64,000 bases of DNA, taken from Strobilurus pachycystidiatus (lineage: Eukaryota > Basidiomycota > Agaricomycetes > Agaricales > Physalacriaceae). The DNA lies in NCBI GenBank assembly GCA_019915135.1, contig JAHLMK010000001.1, positions 3,720,001 to 3,784,000 of the forward strand. Reading direction: 5' to 3'. The notes below the pieces were generated by a model. That model worked only from the letters and a program-made list of their open reading frames with translations, ran no database searches and had not been told where the DNA came from. This document shows positions 46,801-59,601 of the stretch, one piece after another. Numbering within the stretch: the stretch's first letter is position 1; every line of letters starts with the position of its first letter. Position numbers and translations under genes: made by a program.

Positions 46801-49757
46801 ACTTCCCCGAAACTGAAGGATCTGGAGCGCGAGAAGTCCAGGACGGAGAAGGAGCAGAAGAAGAAGGATGACAAGGATCGGAGTGAGAGCAGGATATCTG
46901 TGCTTATGGGCAGAAAGCGTGGCAAGGTGTGTGACGGTGCATTATCGACTGGCTGGTGGCTTATAGTGAGTATAGACTTTGTCCTCTACAGATCCCCGGA
47001 AGCCCAAATCGCCGGTCAACTTGCCTCCCCTCAACGTACCTGCCATCGAGCCCGCGACCGCGCAACGGGTTGCGCGCCTTAAAGGCGCGCCTGGGACGCC
47101 AACGCACTCTCCCTCGCGAGGCTCTTCGGCGTCGTCAAGGGTGACCTCCCAGACTGTCAGTTCTATGCAAAAGCAGTCGGACACGTCTCTTCGCAGTCGC
47201 AATCAGCTCCCAACCATAGCTGGCTCACCCTCTGTTGGCACAACGACTACGTCTGTCAAGGATACAAAGGATGGTCCACCGATCAGCCTCGCGAATTCAG
47301 GCTTGCCAAAGGAGACTCCAACGAAGATACCACGTATATCGAGTCGAACCTCAGCTGCTGGATCGCCGACGCTAAAAGGTAGCTCGACTCTGACCAACCG
47401 CCGGCAGAGTTCGACGGCCCAGGCGTCTTCCTCGAACAATCCATCGCCTGTGATGAACGAGTTTGGACTCATCGATAACGAGACGCCGAATGCCAAGACT
47501 GTCATTGGTTCTTCGCGTATCCGGGCATCTCCCTCCACGATAACGTCTTCGATATCTCGCGTTCCTCGCCAGGTGTCTGGGAATGCATCTTCGACGTCCA
47601 CCTCCGGAATTCTTCCACGGAAGAGTAATCGTGATTCCATCTCGTTCAGCGGATTACGCAAATCATCTACAGCGTCCGTCGCCTCATTCTCCACGGTCAA
47701 TGGAGGGACCGATACTGGCAATGTCACCGCCCCCTCTCACTCCCGCTTTGCTCTTTCCCCCTCGAGAGGACTCAAGCTTCTTAGCCCGAAATCGCTGACT
47801 TCGCGCGCCTCGAATAGCTCTAGTACCCACAACATCCACCAGACCATCGCTTCGGCCTCCTCGAGCCGACAGTCCTTGTCGACACCGTCGCCAGTTCCTA
47901 GCTCGATAGACGATGAGGAGATTGCAGGAGATGAGGAGATGATGAGTTATATTCGCCGGCAACATGCGAAGAAGCTCTCCAATGGTGCATCTCAAGAAGA
48001 GCTGGACGAGCTTTTGCGATTCCCCGAGCCAATACCACCTGCCAAAGCCCTAACACCCGATGGTCAGTAGTTTCGTTTGTTACTGGAACTCATATTGATC
48101 ATGGTACAGAGGTTCTCGCAAGCTCGCAAAGCCAATACCTCTCGGATTACGAACGCAAAGAAATCAAGGACTATCCAGCTGTATACTGCATCGGTGCTCG
48201 GAGCAAGAAGAAACTTGCTACACGCGACGTTACGACTAATAACTTTGGATACGATGACGACCGAGGGGACTACCAGGTCGTTATGCATGACCATTTGGCA
48301 TACCGGTACGAAGTCATCGAATCGGTCGGGAAAGGTTCGTTTGGGCAAGTCCTAAACTGCCGGGATCATCAAACGGGAGACTCTGTCGCGATCAAGATTA
48401 TCAGAAACAAGAAGCGGTTCCATCATCAGGCTCTTGTAGAGATCAAAATCCTTGACAATCTGCGTAAATGGGTAAGCAATGATCATCACCGAACCAGACA
48501 GAACGCTCATCTTCTTCGGTCTCAGGACGAGGAGGAGAAGCATCATGTCATCAAAATGACCGAGAATTTCTATTTCCGAGGCCACCTCTGCATCGCGATG
48601 GAGCTTCTGAGCATTAACCTTTACGAGCTCATCAAGGCGAACGGTTTCGTAGGATTTACGACTGCGCTGATACGGCGTTTCACAAGCCAGATGCTTTTGT
48701 CGCTGTCTTTGATGCGCCATCATCGTATCGTGCATTGCGACCTCAAGCCAGAGGTATAGCCCTGCCAACCGTTCTGGGACAATTCCTCATTTTCCATTAC
48801 AGAACGTGCTACTTCGACATCCTGCGAAGAGCGCCATCAAAGTTATTGACTTTGGAAGTAGCTGTCTGGAAAGCGAGAAGAGTGAGTGTTCTCTGGCCAT
48901 CTGTTTGACCGCCACTCAACGATATCAGTCTATACATACATCCAGAGTCGCTTTTATCGTTCACCGGAAGTGATATTAGGGATGAACTACCACATGGCCA
49001 TCGATATGTGGAGTTTAGGATGTATCCTTGCAGAGCTGTTCACCGGATTCCCCATCTTCCCCGGCGAAAACGAGCAGGAACAGCTCGCATGTATAATGGA
49101 GGTACTGGGCGTACCTGAGAGGGAGTTCATCAACAAGAGTTCGCGCAAGAAGCTCTTTTTCGGTAAGCGACATTCTATCTGCGAGAAGCTTGACTGACTG
49201 ACCGCTCAAACAGAATCCAACGGCTCTCCGAGAATCGTCACCAACTCGAAAGGACGAAAGAGAAGACCAGGATCCAAGTCTTTGGCTCAAGTCCTACGCA
49301 GTACCGATGACCAGTTCGTCGATTTCATTGCCAAGTGTCTTGTTTGGGACCCAGAGCGGCGTTTGAAACCAGCGGCTGCTCTACGACATCCTTTCGTAGT
49401 TGGGGCTAGCCCTCATCGACAGAAACTTGCCGCGACTCCCAAAAGCACCCTGTCGACGACGAGCTTGAGTTCGCGCCGCAAGGATCCCACGGAAACGCCC
49501 AAGAAATCCCTCATAAGTGCGCCCACGCCATTGACTGCTCGGACGTCCCGCACTACAGCAGCCCATGTACCAACTACGCCCAGCAATTCATCGCATGCTT
49601 CTACTCTTGGATCCACGTCAAGGTCTTTCAGGGCTTCGCAACCTCAAAGTCTGTCATCCTATCATTCCAACCGGACGCTCAATGGGTATGCTGTACGTTC
49701 CGCTCTCCTCTTTGATTTTCTTACTAACGACTGCCTCAGACCGCCACTGCCAAGTAA
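43802..49757 (+). CDS. Giant DYRK-family protein kinase (Pom1/DYRK2-like)
   Basis: Dual-specificity kinase of the DYRK family; fungal relatives (Pom1, Yak1) act in polarity, size control and stress. Exons: 43802-43960, 44022-44462, 44512-46926, 46976-48062, 48110-48471, 48526-48753, 48803-48881, 48929-49162, 49214-49692, 49740-49757 (1833 aa, phases consistent). Residues 1 to about 1,370 are Ser/Pro/Thr-rich and disordered. The DH box ([20 protein letters not shown]) immediately precedes the kinase domain at about 1431-1732. That domain has [20 protein letters not shown], the HRD-like HCDLKPEN, DFG, the activation loop [13 protein letters not shown] with the autophosphorylated tyrosine, and [13 protein letters not shown] short Ser/Thr-rich tail follows. 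The last exon join (GCT|gtacgt) is one of two possible; the alternative changes only the last few residues. Confidence 0.92.
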
Positions 49758-50006
49758 CTAGTCATCTCGCTCAATTCTGACGCTTCCTTCACGACCAGAA
49801 ATCCACCTATATATACTATTTCGCTTACTTAGAACGAATTCGCATATTAACGCTAAGCTGGCTTTCATACCCCCCTGCTCTTTATATCTACCCTTTGTTA
49901 TCATGTCTACATAATCGTCGCATTGTTCTTGCAATTTTATAGTCTGTCCAAGGATCCTCCTACATATACATGGGGTGGAAGCTTGAACTCGAGCGCGCGC
50001 TCAAGC

Positions 50007-52836
50007 TCAAGGACGGATCAGATTATTCTTGCTAGCTTCCATCCAGGTGTCTGCCAACTCGTTCACTACTTGGGTCAATGTTTCCGCCACTTTGGTCCTG
50101 TCTTGTCCACTGCCCTCCAGATAGTATTTGATCTGTGGAGCGTCCCATGAGACGTTGCTTCGCCTTCCTGTTCAATCCAATGAGTACTGACCTTGGGTTC
50201 TGTGCCACTGGTTCTGTAAAACGCGCCGTAAGACCGAATGTCATCGAACGCAGAAGAAGCATACCGGACTGTGAGAACTATCTTTGTGCCCTCTGCCTTA
50301 TTTTCGCCACGGAACTGGATCATATGGCCTCCCGAGATTGGCAGTGTCGGCTTGAAGGATGGTGGATTCGAGCTATCATACCCTGTAGTCAAGTCTACTA
50401 CTTTCGTGATTGTGAGGCCTGCGAGGTCTGTCGGGTAATCGTGGGCATTCGGTGATCCCTACAGAAGGGTTAGCGTTAGCAGGCTTAGCAGGACAGCAAG
50501 TAAAGAACTTTACATTGAAGTGGCGTAGTCGAGCGAAGATGCTATCGATAACCGGAGCCTCCTTGCAGATGAAGTAGCTGTTCCTTGTCTGAAAGAAGGT
50601 CTGAGATCGTACGTGAGGGTTCGTTCATGATGCATACTACGAAGTATCCGTATCTGAGACGATTAAACGCATAAGCCGTCGCCTGTTAGCACAAAGGAGG
50701 ATACTTACTTCTCATAGAGGTCGTCCAAGTGCGACTTGACCGATTTACCTTCGAGGTGCAGGGTTTCTACTAGTTGCGCAAATACGACGCTAGCATACAC
50801 GCCGTCTTTATCTCTGACCTGCGAGCCAAACATGAAGCCGATGGCTTCCTCATAACCAAAAGGAACATCACAGCCCTCATTGGCGAGGTTGAGGGCCACA
50901 TTTCCGATATACTTGAAGCCTGCGAGATCGATATTCGTCAAGGAAGTCGAGAGAGCAACGAAAAGCATACCTGTAAGACATTCGGAGAACTTGAAACCTT
51001 CTGCTTGTGCCATGGCCTCGACCATCTTGGAGCTAACGGTTGACGCCACCATGGCCAACTTGTCGAGTGGCTTTCCCGACTTCCGATAGGCTTCTAGGAC
51101 GTACGAAGCAAATAGGACACCAAGTTGATCACCAGTGAATGCAATCCAGGTTCCATCTCGTCTGTAATATATGAAACCATCAAGTCTAAATGCAATGGGG
51201 CCCTACTTACTGCTTCTCCGCCGCTGCAAACCGATCCGCATCAGGATCCTGAGCTATCACGAGGTTGACACCTTGCTCGTCGGCCGTCTTCATTGCCATA
51301 TCCTACACCGCAAGTGGCGTTACAACCGAAGCTTGACCCTGGTGAACTTGGACACGTACAAGAGCACCTAGAAGAAGAGAGCCGCATCAGAAGGTTACCT
51401 GTTGTATCATCCGAAATATGTTGACCTTTCTCCTCCGGGTTTGGGAACGCCACAGTCGGAAAGTCTGGGTCTGGCTTCATCTGCTCCTTGACATGGATGG
51501 GGGGTACAAGACCGTACAACTCGAAGGCACGAGTGACGAAAGGCTCTCCAACCCCGTGCATGCTAGTGTTCACGAAACGAACGGAGAACGGACCGCTGAA
51601 AGAAAACAGTCGCGTCACATCCCAAGTCGCCACAGTGAGTGCTTACTTCGCAATTTTTGCAGAGGCAAGGTTAGAAAAGTAGGCCTCTTTCAACTCCACC
51701 GTTCGGTCGATGCAGAGTTCGGAAGACGTGACATGGCTGATATCCCAAGCTTGCGGAACTAGATTTGCCTTGATAGACTCGGATATGCCTTTGTCGTGAG
51801 GAGATATGATCTGGAAAGGTCAGAAGACGGGTTCGGGCCTCGGGAGTGCTGTCTCCTACCTGGACGCCATTCTCCCAATATACCTGCCGGTTCACCATCA
51901 GCGCAAAGAACTCTACACGAAGTACGCTCAGGCTACCTTGTAACCGTTGTCTTGCTGCAGAGGACGTTAATTTTACTTATGACCCAAGTAATAGAACTGA
52001 CCTTGGGATTGTGGCTAGCTTTCCAAGGGTAGTGATTAGGGTAGCTGTTTGAGGTGGCGATTGCGAACTATCTACCTGTAATCATGACACCACATGCTGC
52101 ATTCAGATGCTTAAGACTGAAGGGTACCCTGCAGAAGGGCTCTATCAGCCGTTCGACGAGTGTCCTGCGTCTCTCTTACATGGGGGTGTGGACAAGGCCA
52201 CGATGAAGATAGACGTTCATATTATTAGCGATGAAAGCAGCAGCAGTCAGTTGCGCCCATCTCTCGGAATTATACCGATGATCATGACCAATGATTACGC
52301 CCCGAGTGGACGCTTCCGGCACTTGCGAAAGAACATATCGACAGAGTCCCTGTCGTTCGGTTGAGTAGCAAGATCTCAATGAAGAGAGCAAATTATGTAG
52401 ACCTGAGACGCTTGGATGATGATGAGATCTGAGCGATGTGGGTCATTAACGTGGCAGAACGGCCAGACATCCGTGCATACCATTCATGCACGACCATCCA
52501 GCCGCCATTCGTCCTCTGAGACCTAGATAGTGCAGATGAAACTTGAACACACAGCGCGATCCATGTAGAGTGTCTAACCAGCAGTTCCGAATTCTATACG
52601 CGTCCTATGACATATGATTGATTTAAATGATCAAGCTAGCAAACCCTCAATAGCGTACGCACCTCATACGTGCTTCGAGTTCTGCTGTATTTCCCGCATC
52701 CCACAGCTGCTGGATTTCAGTGCGCGTGATGTCATTCTGTGTATGATTGAGATGAAACGCAAGAGAGATTAGGTGGAGCAGCAACCTTGTCCATCTCCAA
52801 CCATTGCTGTACGAGGCGTTCAAGTGATGATGCCAT
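50007..52836 (-). CDS. Phosphoglucomutase-2-like phosphopento/phosphoribomutase
   Basis: Alpha-D-phosphohexomutase superfamily enzyme, closest to yeast Prm15 (Pgm3) and human PGM2, interconverting ribose-1- and ribose-5-phosphate or glucose phosphates in the cytosol. I count 21 exons, many tiny. All four active-site loops are found after splicing: TASHNPK with the phosphoserine (exon pair at about 52018), the metal loop DPDADR near 51245, the sugar loop GYEEAIG near 50855 and the phosphate loop RTSGTEPK near 50210. The N-terminus is MASSLERLVQQWLEMDK followed by RIEFGTAGLRGRM. The C-terminus is ASKNNLIRP with stop at 50007-50009. Microexons include 52002-52018 (17 nt), 51937-51954 (18 nt) and 51360-51367 (8 nt). 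It converges with the DYRK gene. Confidence 0.9.
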
Positions 52837-53572
52837 CGTCGACGTCGACATCAAGGAGAGGTTGCACAGCCACATGACCAAATTCGTTCTTAAGTGTGGC
52901 ACGCACCGACGGCGCAACGGCGTCACTGCTCCTCGTTGTATCCTTTGCTCTGAGCCACTTTGAAGCTCCTCAGGCCTCATCGCCTCAGCCCAAGGTCTCG
53001 GCCTCAGCCCTCATCATTGACATACTGCGCTCATCAGCCACTCCATCACCAGAAGGTGCCAAAGGATGAGGCTTGGGTTCTCTGCATTGCGACGGGCTAA
53101 CTTTGGGGCTATCTGGGATTGAATTCCATGGTAAGCGCTAAGCGCCAATGCCTCCACTTGGCAGAATTCGAGGTCAGTCTTCCCGTCCCAGTCTACACGT
53201 CCAAAGTACTAAGTCATGATCGGAAGTTAGACGCGTCCACGGCTGAAGCCGGAGCTTTCCCACGGCCGACTGGTCCAGAGCGTGATCCACGTTATTTGAC
53301 CAGTTCCGTCTTCTCTCTCTCTCGGCGGGTCGACGGCCGCCTCGCGGGCGCATTCTCCATCACTGTCTTTGCTTCGGTTTCCCCTCGATTATGCTGATCT
53401 TTCTATTTTCCTTATAGATCCACTCGTAAGTCATCTGGACTTACTCCGGAATGAGTGAAAAAGTCGTTTGATTCAATCCTACAGTTTTTGACGCGTCTAT
53501 CTACCGTTCTGCATAAGCGGCTCCAAGTCATTCACAAAAAATCTCACCAGGACGGGCGACGTGGGGTGATAC
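52837..53572. promoter_or_regulatory. 736-bp divergent spacer (phosphomutase / YTH)
   Basis: Between divergent start codons. It contains repeated CTCATC/CCTCAG tracts at about 52975-53025 but no supportable gene. Likely two promoters. Confidence 0.45.
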
Positions 53573-55944
53573 ATGTACGGCGATGGCGGCCACGAAGGGG
53601 CGTCTGAAAGAGCGCATCCCGACGAGCATCAATCCCAGCAAAGCTCCCAGCAAGCTGGCGCGCCTCCTGGCTTCCGAGAATTCCAGGGAAATACCTACGC
53701 GCAGCCGCGGCCGTCGGTTTTTGGTCCATTCGCAATGTCCAATCCAATGCCACCCCCGACGGGCCTGCATGCACCACCGTACGGTATGCCGCAGCCCCAT
53801 GGATCCCACGCCGTGTACCACCAGCCTATCATTCATCAGTCCACGCTTTACGCGTCTTCCGCCCCTTTTCCTCCGCACCGACTGGCATCAGCGGAAGCCG
53901 GCTCGCATACACTCCCGAATACGTCCATCTATTCGCCACAGGGTACTACAACTCCGCCTCTTTTATCTGGTCCTGCACAGTCTACTCATCCAGCAAATTA
54001 TCTCGATGCAGGCTCTTACCACCATGGCGTCCCTTACACTTTACCCATCTCCCCGCCAGGGTTTTCTTTCCCTCAGCAGTCGTATCCCACCAGCCCTCGA
54101 TATCCCGCGCCCCAGTTCAACCAAGGAATTAATTACCCGCAACATTTCGCGGAGACTGAGGGTCAAGGAACATGGTGGTATCTTCCTCCTTCACGTCAAT
54201 ACGACGGCAGCCCCGCCCGGTATCAGGGTCCGTTTGCGGTCGACTATTCTCATCGACAGCCTGAAAACAACCAGCCATCGACCTCATCCTCCACGCACTA
54301 CTCCACAGCACCCCAGGTCCAACTCCCACCTCGCCGGCCAACCCCATCATCTTCTGTCGCATTCAGCTCTGTATCACCGATTCCCGATGGTTCAGTCTCG
54401 AGAGACACGCCACCATCACGGGAAACACCGCCCGACATACCGCCAACCCGTCGCGCGTATCATCCGAATCCCCCTACTTCTCGGTCGGAATGGGTTATGT
54501 GGGTCGGCAACGTCCCTTCTGATGCGACACATGATGAGGTTTGGCATTTCTTCAGTATGCCTGTCCTGCAACAATCTACATCTGAAGCACAGAGGACCGG
54601 CGTTCTGTCCATCTTCCTCATTGCACGTTCCAGTTGTGCGTTTGTGAACTTTGATAGTGAGGCCGATCTTCATCGGGCGATCGCTATGTTCAACGGTGTA
54701 CCGCTGCGACCTAAGGATCCGCGATGTCCCATGCTGGTCTGTAGGGTCAGGCGAAAGGATGATGATCTCAAAGCAGGCGTAGGCGGCCAACGGGGTACGG
54801 GTATACACACTCGATGGGTGAAGCAACAGAAGGCCAAAGCTCGCGAGGTTGATGAAGTTGGTGATGACCCCCCGGCCATGTCGCCACTGGTGTCAGATAC
54901 TGAGAGCTTCGTGGAACTCAAGGATCACGACGATCTGTTGCGCCCAGATTCAGCAAGGTCGGAGTCGTTCTCATCGACCGATTCGAGTATGCTAGGAAAA
55001 TATTTCCCGAAACGATACTTCATTCTCAAGTCGCTTACACAAGTGTGTCACTCTCGATATGACGACACGCCCAATCTCATTCTTTTTCACCAGGAAGACT
55101 TGAATCGGAGTGTCGAGACGGGGACCTGGACTACTCAGCGTCATAATGAGGGCATTCTTGATCAAGCTTACCGCAGTAGCAAGGATGGAGTGTTTCTGAT
55201 TTTTGGTGTCAATAAGAGCGGCGAGTTCTTTGGATACGCCAGGTGAGTCAATAATGTCGTAGTGGCGCTGATGATTCATTGACGATTTCTAGGATGGCAA
55301 GCTCCATCAGGACTGAGCCATTGCACCCATCAGAGTCTTTACCACCAGAACCTGGAGACAGTGCGGACGCCGCATACATACCCGACCGTCCCCTGGAGGA
55401 GTCGCCGATGCCCCTGCAGACACCCGAGCAGATGCGCACGGCAGTAACCGAGGGTGCTGTACTTTACAATCCCAAGTTGAGTTCAGCGCCACCCATATTG
55501 GGTCCACCTCCCCACTATATGACGCCAATCGCCCAAGTCCAATTGAGACATACTGTCGATACACGCTACTACAAACCGGAGCGTCCTGGGCTGAAGTCCC
55601 AGCAGCCCACGCTTGATTCCTTCCACTCTGCCGATGATCCATCATTCAACCTGGACAAGGACGCGCCGTTGCGAGCCGTCCGACACCCCCAGGAGGATGA
55701 CAGCGAGCTTGGGACCTCATTTCGAGTGGAATGGTTATGCACTGAGCGGCTTCCGTTCTATATGACACGACATCTCCGAAACGAATGGAACAAGGACCGG
55801 GAGGTGAAGGTGTCTCGTGATGGGACTGAGGTGGAACCGACTGTAGGGGAGCGTTTGTTGAGTGAGTGGCGCACTCTCGCTGCGGAAGCCGTTGGGAAAT
55901 CTCAAGGGAAAAAACGAACAAAGACGGGTCCCGATAAACGATGA
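53573..55944 (+). CDS. RRM-YTH RNA-binding protein (m6A-reader type)
   Basis: Predicted reader of N6-methyladenosine in RNA. Exons 53573-55042, 55094-55242 and 55293-55944 (756 aa). The first intron (51 nt) reads through in frame; splicing restores RYFILKSLTQEDLNRS, the YTH start. The N-terminal ~300 residues are Pro/Gln/Tyr/Ser-rich and low complexity. An RRM (about 305-395) has WVMWVGNVP (RNP2 position) and SSCAFVNFDSEADL (RNP1 position). The YTH domain begins near residue 478 with GTWTTQRHN (first cage Trp) and FLIFGVNKSGEFFGYARM. About 130 residues of disordered sequence interrupt it before FRVEWLCTERLPFYMTRHLRN (second cage Trp). It ends basic. RRM-YTH fusions are known in filamentous fungi. 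The target RNAs are unknown. Confidence 0.9.
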
Positions 55945-56773
55945 ACTGGAGATGGGAAGCTGCTGTTCCAGTGACGACTACGACGATCGCGATATACGAG
56001 GAGAATTGGTTGGGAAAGCGCCGCCTAACCCGAAGCCCGCCCGGTTCAGACCAGACCAGAAAAGCAAAACACCGTACACGACCGCACGAAAACACGTATT
56101 GCTCAATGGTGTTGACCCCTGTCACGTATGTCTTCTCTGGTCTCATGTCTTTCAAGGACGCATCACTGATATGCGTCCATCTCAGCCTATTTCAGCATGT
56201 CATTATTGTCACGCCCTGCCTCGTCAATCACGACACGAGTTCCGACTTTATCTTTTGCACGCTCATTCTCATTCTGCTTACAATTATTCACGCATAGCAT
56301 ATTTGATACTTATTCACTCACATATTCACGCATTTGAAAGTCTTTTTTGGTTTTCAATTGGGCATCTGGAGTCATCGTCGCATTTTGGTTTTTCCTGTCA
56401 TAGCTGTCCTGCTTTGTAGCCATATATCTCTCCCCTCATCATGCATTTGTACAACTGGCAATATACACGTTTGCGCTTGTGCGCTCGCATCCAACGGTGG
56501 TCCTCCTTCAAGCTGCCACCCGCAGCATCCTTGTGGTTCCCGTCGCGTCGCCGCCATAGCCATCCGCTTCCAAACAGGAGGGTGTACCACAGGCACCTTG
56601 GAAGGAATTTGGAAGCACTTGAAGTCTCGGATCACGCCATCTGTGGCGGTGCACTGCCGCACGGCGCGGATCGCGGCTATGCCGCTGCGAGGCTGTGTTC
56701 CGCCTACTGGTTTCCACAAACCACGACTTTCCGCCGCAGCTCTGCTACAGAAGTCGTATCATCGACGACCACA
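55945..56773. other. Spacer, no gene seen
   Basis: About 830 bp between two plus-strand genes. It has many short overlapping frames and no motif. It holds the 3' UTR of the YTH gene and the promoter of the Pil1 gene, with an ACCACA stretch just before the start codon. Confidence 0.5.
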
Positions 56774-59601
56774 ATGTTCAAGTCCGCGGCGACCAAGCTC
56801 GCTCACAACTCCACTCTGCCATCGCTAGGCGGGAACAATGACTTGCGCCCGTTACAGGACCTCATCAATGCTGAGAAATCCGTACTACTATCGTGCGTTT
56901 TCTCTCGTTCTTGTTTATCGTGTCATCGAACACATTCCAGGATGCAAAAACTCAGCGTTGACATGACGAAAGCAGCGGAGGCCTTGCGTACATGGGGTAT
57001 AGGGGAAGGAGATGATCTCGGGGTATGTGGCTTCGTCCACCGCTTCATTCCGTCTAACGTTGTCAAAGGATACCCTGAGTGCATCCACCACGATCCTTTC
57101 TAGCTTCTCCCATGCGCTCTCTCAGTACGCGACTCACGAGCATGCCATTCGCGATCACATGAAGTCCGTACGTTCTCGCGAGGAAGCCCTGGACGATCTG
57201 AAAAGGCGTCGCAAAAATGTTGTGGCAAAGGCGGATACTGCTGAGCGCAAACTCAGCAAGATGAGCCCCGAGCACAAGAATCTTGCTATGCAAACAGACA
57301 TCCTCAACAAGTTGAGAGACGAGATACGCATCATGGATTCCGATATCATGACGGAAGAAGCTGCTCTGGGAGATTTCAAGCGTCTCACAACACGTTCAAT
57401 GCTTGGCCTCAAATTTGGGGGACTCTTGGAGTTCAGCGAAAAGGGAACTGTGAGTACGACTGCCCACCATCACTACCATCACACTAATTATGTTTCATAT
57501 AGATCATTGGCGAGTACGGCAAACTCATCGTAGGAGTAAGTGCAACAAACGAAGCCTTTCTTGTCTTTCTTTAACATTCTCAAAGGAAATCCCCGAAGAT
57601 GTCACCCAACCAGGAATGCCTCGCAGGATGTACAATAACCACAACAGGGTGGAGTCTCTCGTTTCCGAGGCCTACAAATGTGTCAACGAAGTTGGCTTCT
57701 CCACAGTGCCGTCGCGCCCATCAGAGAGACACTTCAATCCTCCATCTCTGCCAGACCCGACCAGTTCTCCAACGCGTAGTGATCACCCTGGGGACTCGGA
57801 CGGTTTCCTTCCTACGCCTCAAGGACTTGGGACGGGACATTTCCTTGATCCGCCGGACGTTTCGACTTCGCAGAGTACCCCAACTTCTCCAAGGACTCCA
57901 ACTCATAACCAGTTCTCTTCTCCTCCCACCCTTCCCATGCTGCCCAGCGAGGCGAACCGCCCTATGGATGACTTCGGCCTCATGGGCAGGCCTTCCGATG
58001 CCAATACGGGTGGCGGCAGATTTGCCACATTCCCTGTGAACAACCCTCAGCGTGGCTTCGCTCTTCATGACCGCGCACCATCAATCACAACGACCCCCCA
58101 GGCAGAACCGGAGGAGTCGTTCGCAAACTCCGTTGCTTCGGCTCTAAGACTCCCGGGACGGGCCAGCGAAGACGAACCAGCGCCGTCATATGATTCTCAC
58201 CCACAGATCTATGCTCCACCGCCTGGTCCACCACCTGGTGCATGGCTAGGCATAGATTCGAAGGACGATCCCATGCGGCGAATTTCGACTGCACCATCCG
58301 AGGGTGATGTTGGACTAGCTTACATGACAGACCACGAGGAAGAGCAGGTGGAGCCCTCTGCACATACTCGTCAGGACTCTGCTTCCAAGAACATAGTACG
58401 CTTTGGCAGCGTCAGGGATATGGATACGGAGCTGCAGAAGAGGGAGGAAGGAGATCTTCAACACGTACCACCCGTGAATCAGGACCCTCCAACACGCCGG
58501 ATTCCTGCCCCCCAGTTCTCGCGCGAAGAGGAAGAGCGGGAGGCGAATGCCGCTGCAGCGCGTGAAGTGAGCAGGGAGCTCGATGCGTTGGCATTCAGTC
58601 CCCTTTTAGGACCTGTTCCGCGCACTCGCAACCTTTCACCTGAACGGTCCAGGTCTCCGCCACCGACTACGCCTATTTCAGGCAATGGACCACCACAGAT
58701 ACCAGCTTCGCCGTCTGTAAATAGCCGTTCACCTTCCTCGCCTATACGTCGTGAACCGTCTCCTCTATTCCCCCCATCTGCTCCTTTCCACGATGAACTG
58801 GCCAATGTCAATTCTCCGACCCCGACTGCTGCCCAGTCGTACGCACAGGCTCATCGCAGGTCTGGATCTCCCCCCTACCAGGACGTGCCAGCCAGTCCTA
58901 GTCGAGAACACCGCGCTTTGCCAAGTCCTGTTCGCGAAAGGCTTCAAACCAGTCCTGTGATTGAAAGCCGAGACTTCCCCAATCCCCCCACTGAGAGCAA
59001 ACCATACTTTCAGCCTTCCAGTCCCCTCGCCGAAAGTAGGCCACTACCGCCTCAACTCAATTTTGGTGATCGTAACTCTTCCTATGGAACCTCGACCCCT
59101 TATCGCACACCTCCAGAATTCCCAGCTCCACGTCCCGCATTCAGTAATCAGAGGTCTGCCTCTACAACGTCTGTTAATAGCGTAGGGCAGGGTCCACCTC
59201 CTGGAACCAGAACGATCTCGGCAGCAGCGTTTCGCCGACCACCACCAAGAATGGCGAGTAATGGAAGCGGGGACTTTGGCGCTGCTGGCATAGCAGGTCT
59301 CGCGGATACTACTCCGTTGACATTGAAAAAGCGTCTACCCAGTGCTCCTTACCCTCCTCCACCCGGTACGCGATTAGCAACAGCTTCTCCGCTAGTAAAC
59401 AGGGAGGCGGAGCCTGCACCCGGTCCTTATTCCCGGGCCTCTGTGGCTAGATCGGAAGAGGAAGAGGATTTCGACTATATCGGCGCGTACTCCCAAGAAT
59501 CTCCTCAACAGGCAGATTTTGGGAATAGGATCCCCACACGGGCTCCAGGATACGAGCAAGGGCGGTTTGCAACCGATATCGAGTCGGAGACGCTGAGATA
59601 G
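56774..59601 (+). CDS. PIL1: Eisosome core protein Pil1/Lsp1 with long disordered tail
   Basis: BAR-domain protein that coats plasma-membrane furrows (eisosomes). Exons 56774-56892, 56941-57022, 57069-57449, 57503-57535 and 57586-59601 (876 aa). The N-terminus MFKSAATKLAHNSTLPSLG and the helical BAR part are typical. Hallmarks are RTWGIGEGDDLGDTLSAS, HEHAIRDHMKSVRSREEAL, TRSMLGLKFGGLLEF and IIGEYGKLIVGEIPED. Yeast Pil1 is 339 aa. Here the single last exon adds about 630 residues rich in Pro, Ser and Arg, with many SP and TP sites and the repeated theme SP(L/V).ER/ES(R). Phosphorylation by Pkh-type kinases regulates yeast Pil1; the tail offers many possible sites, by inference. Confidence 0.93.

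Noticed and set aside
53583..54647. 354-codon plus-strand frame
   Set aside because: Second-frame shadow of the low-complexity N-terminus of the YTH protein.
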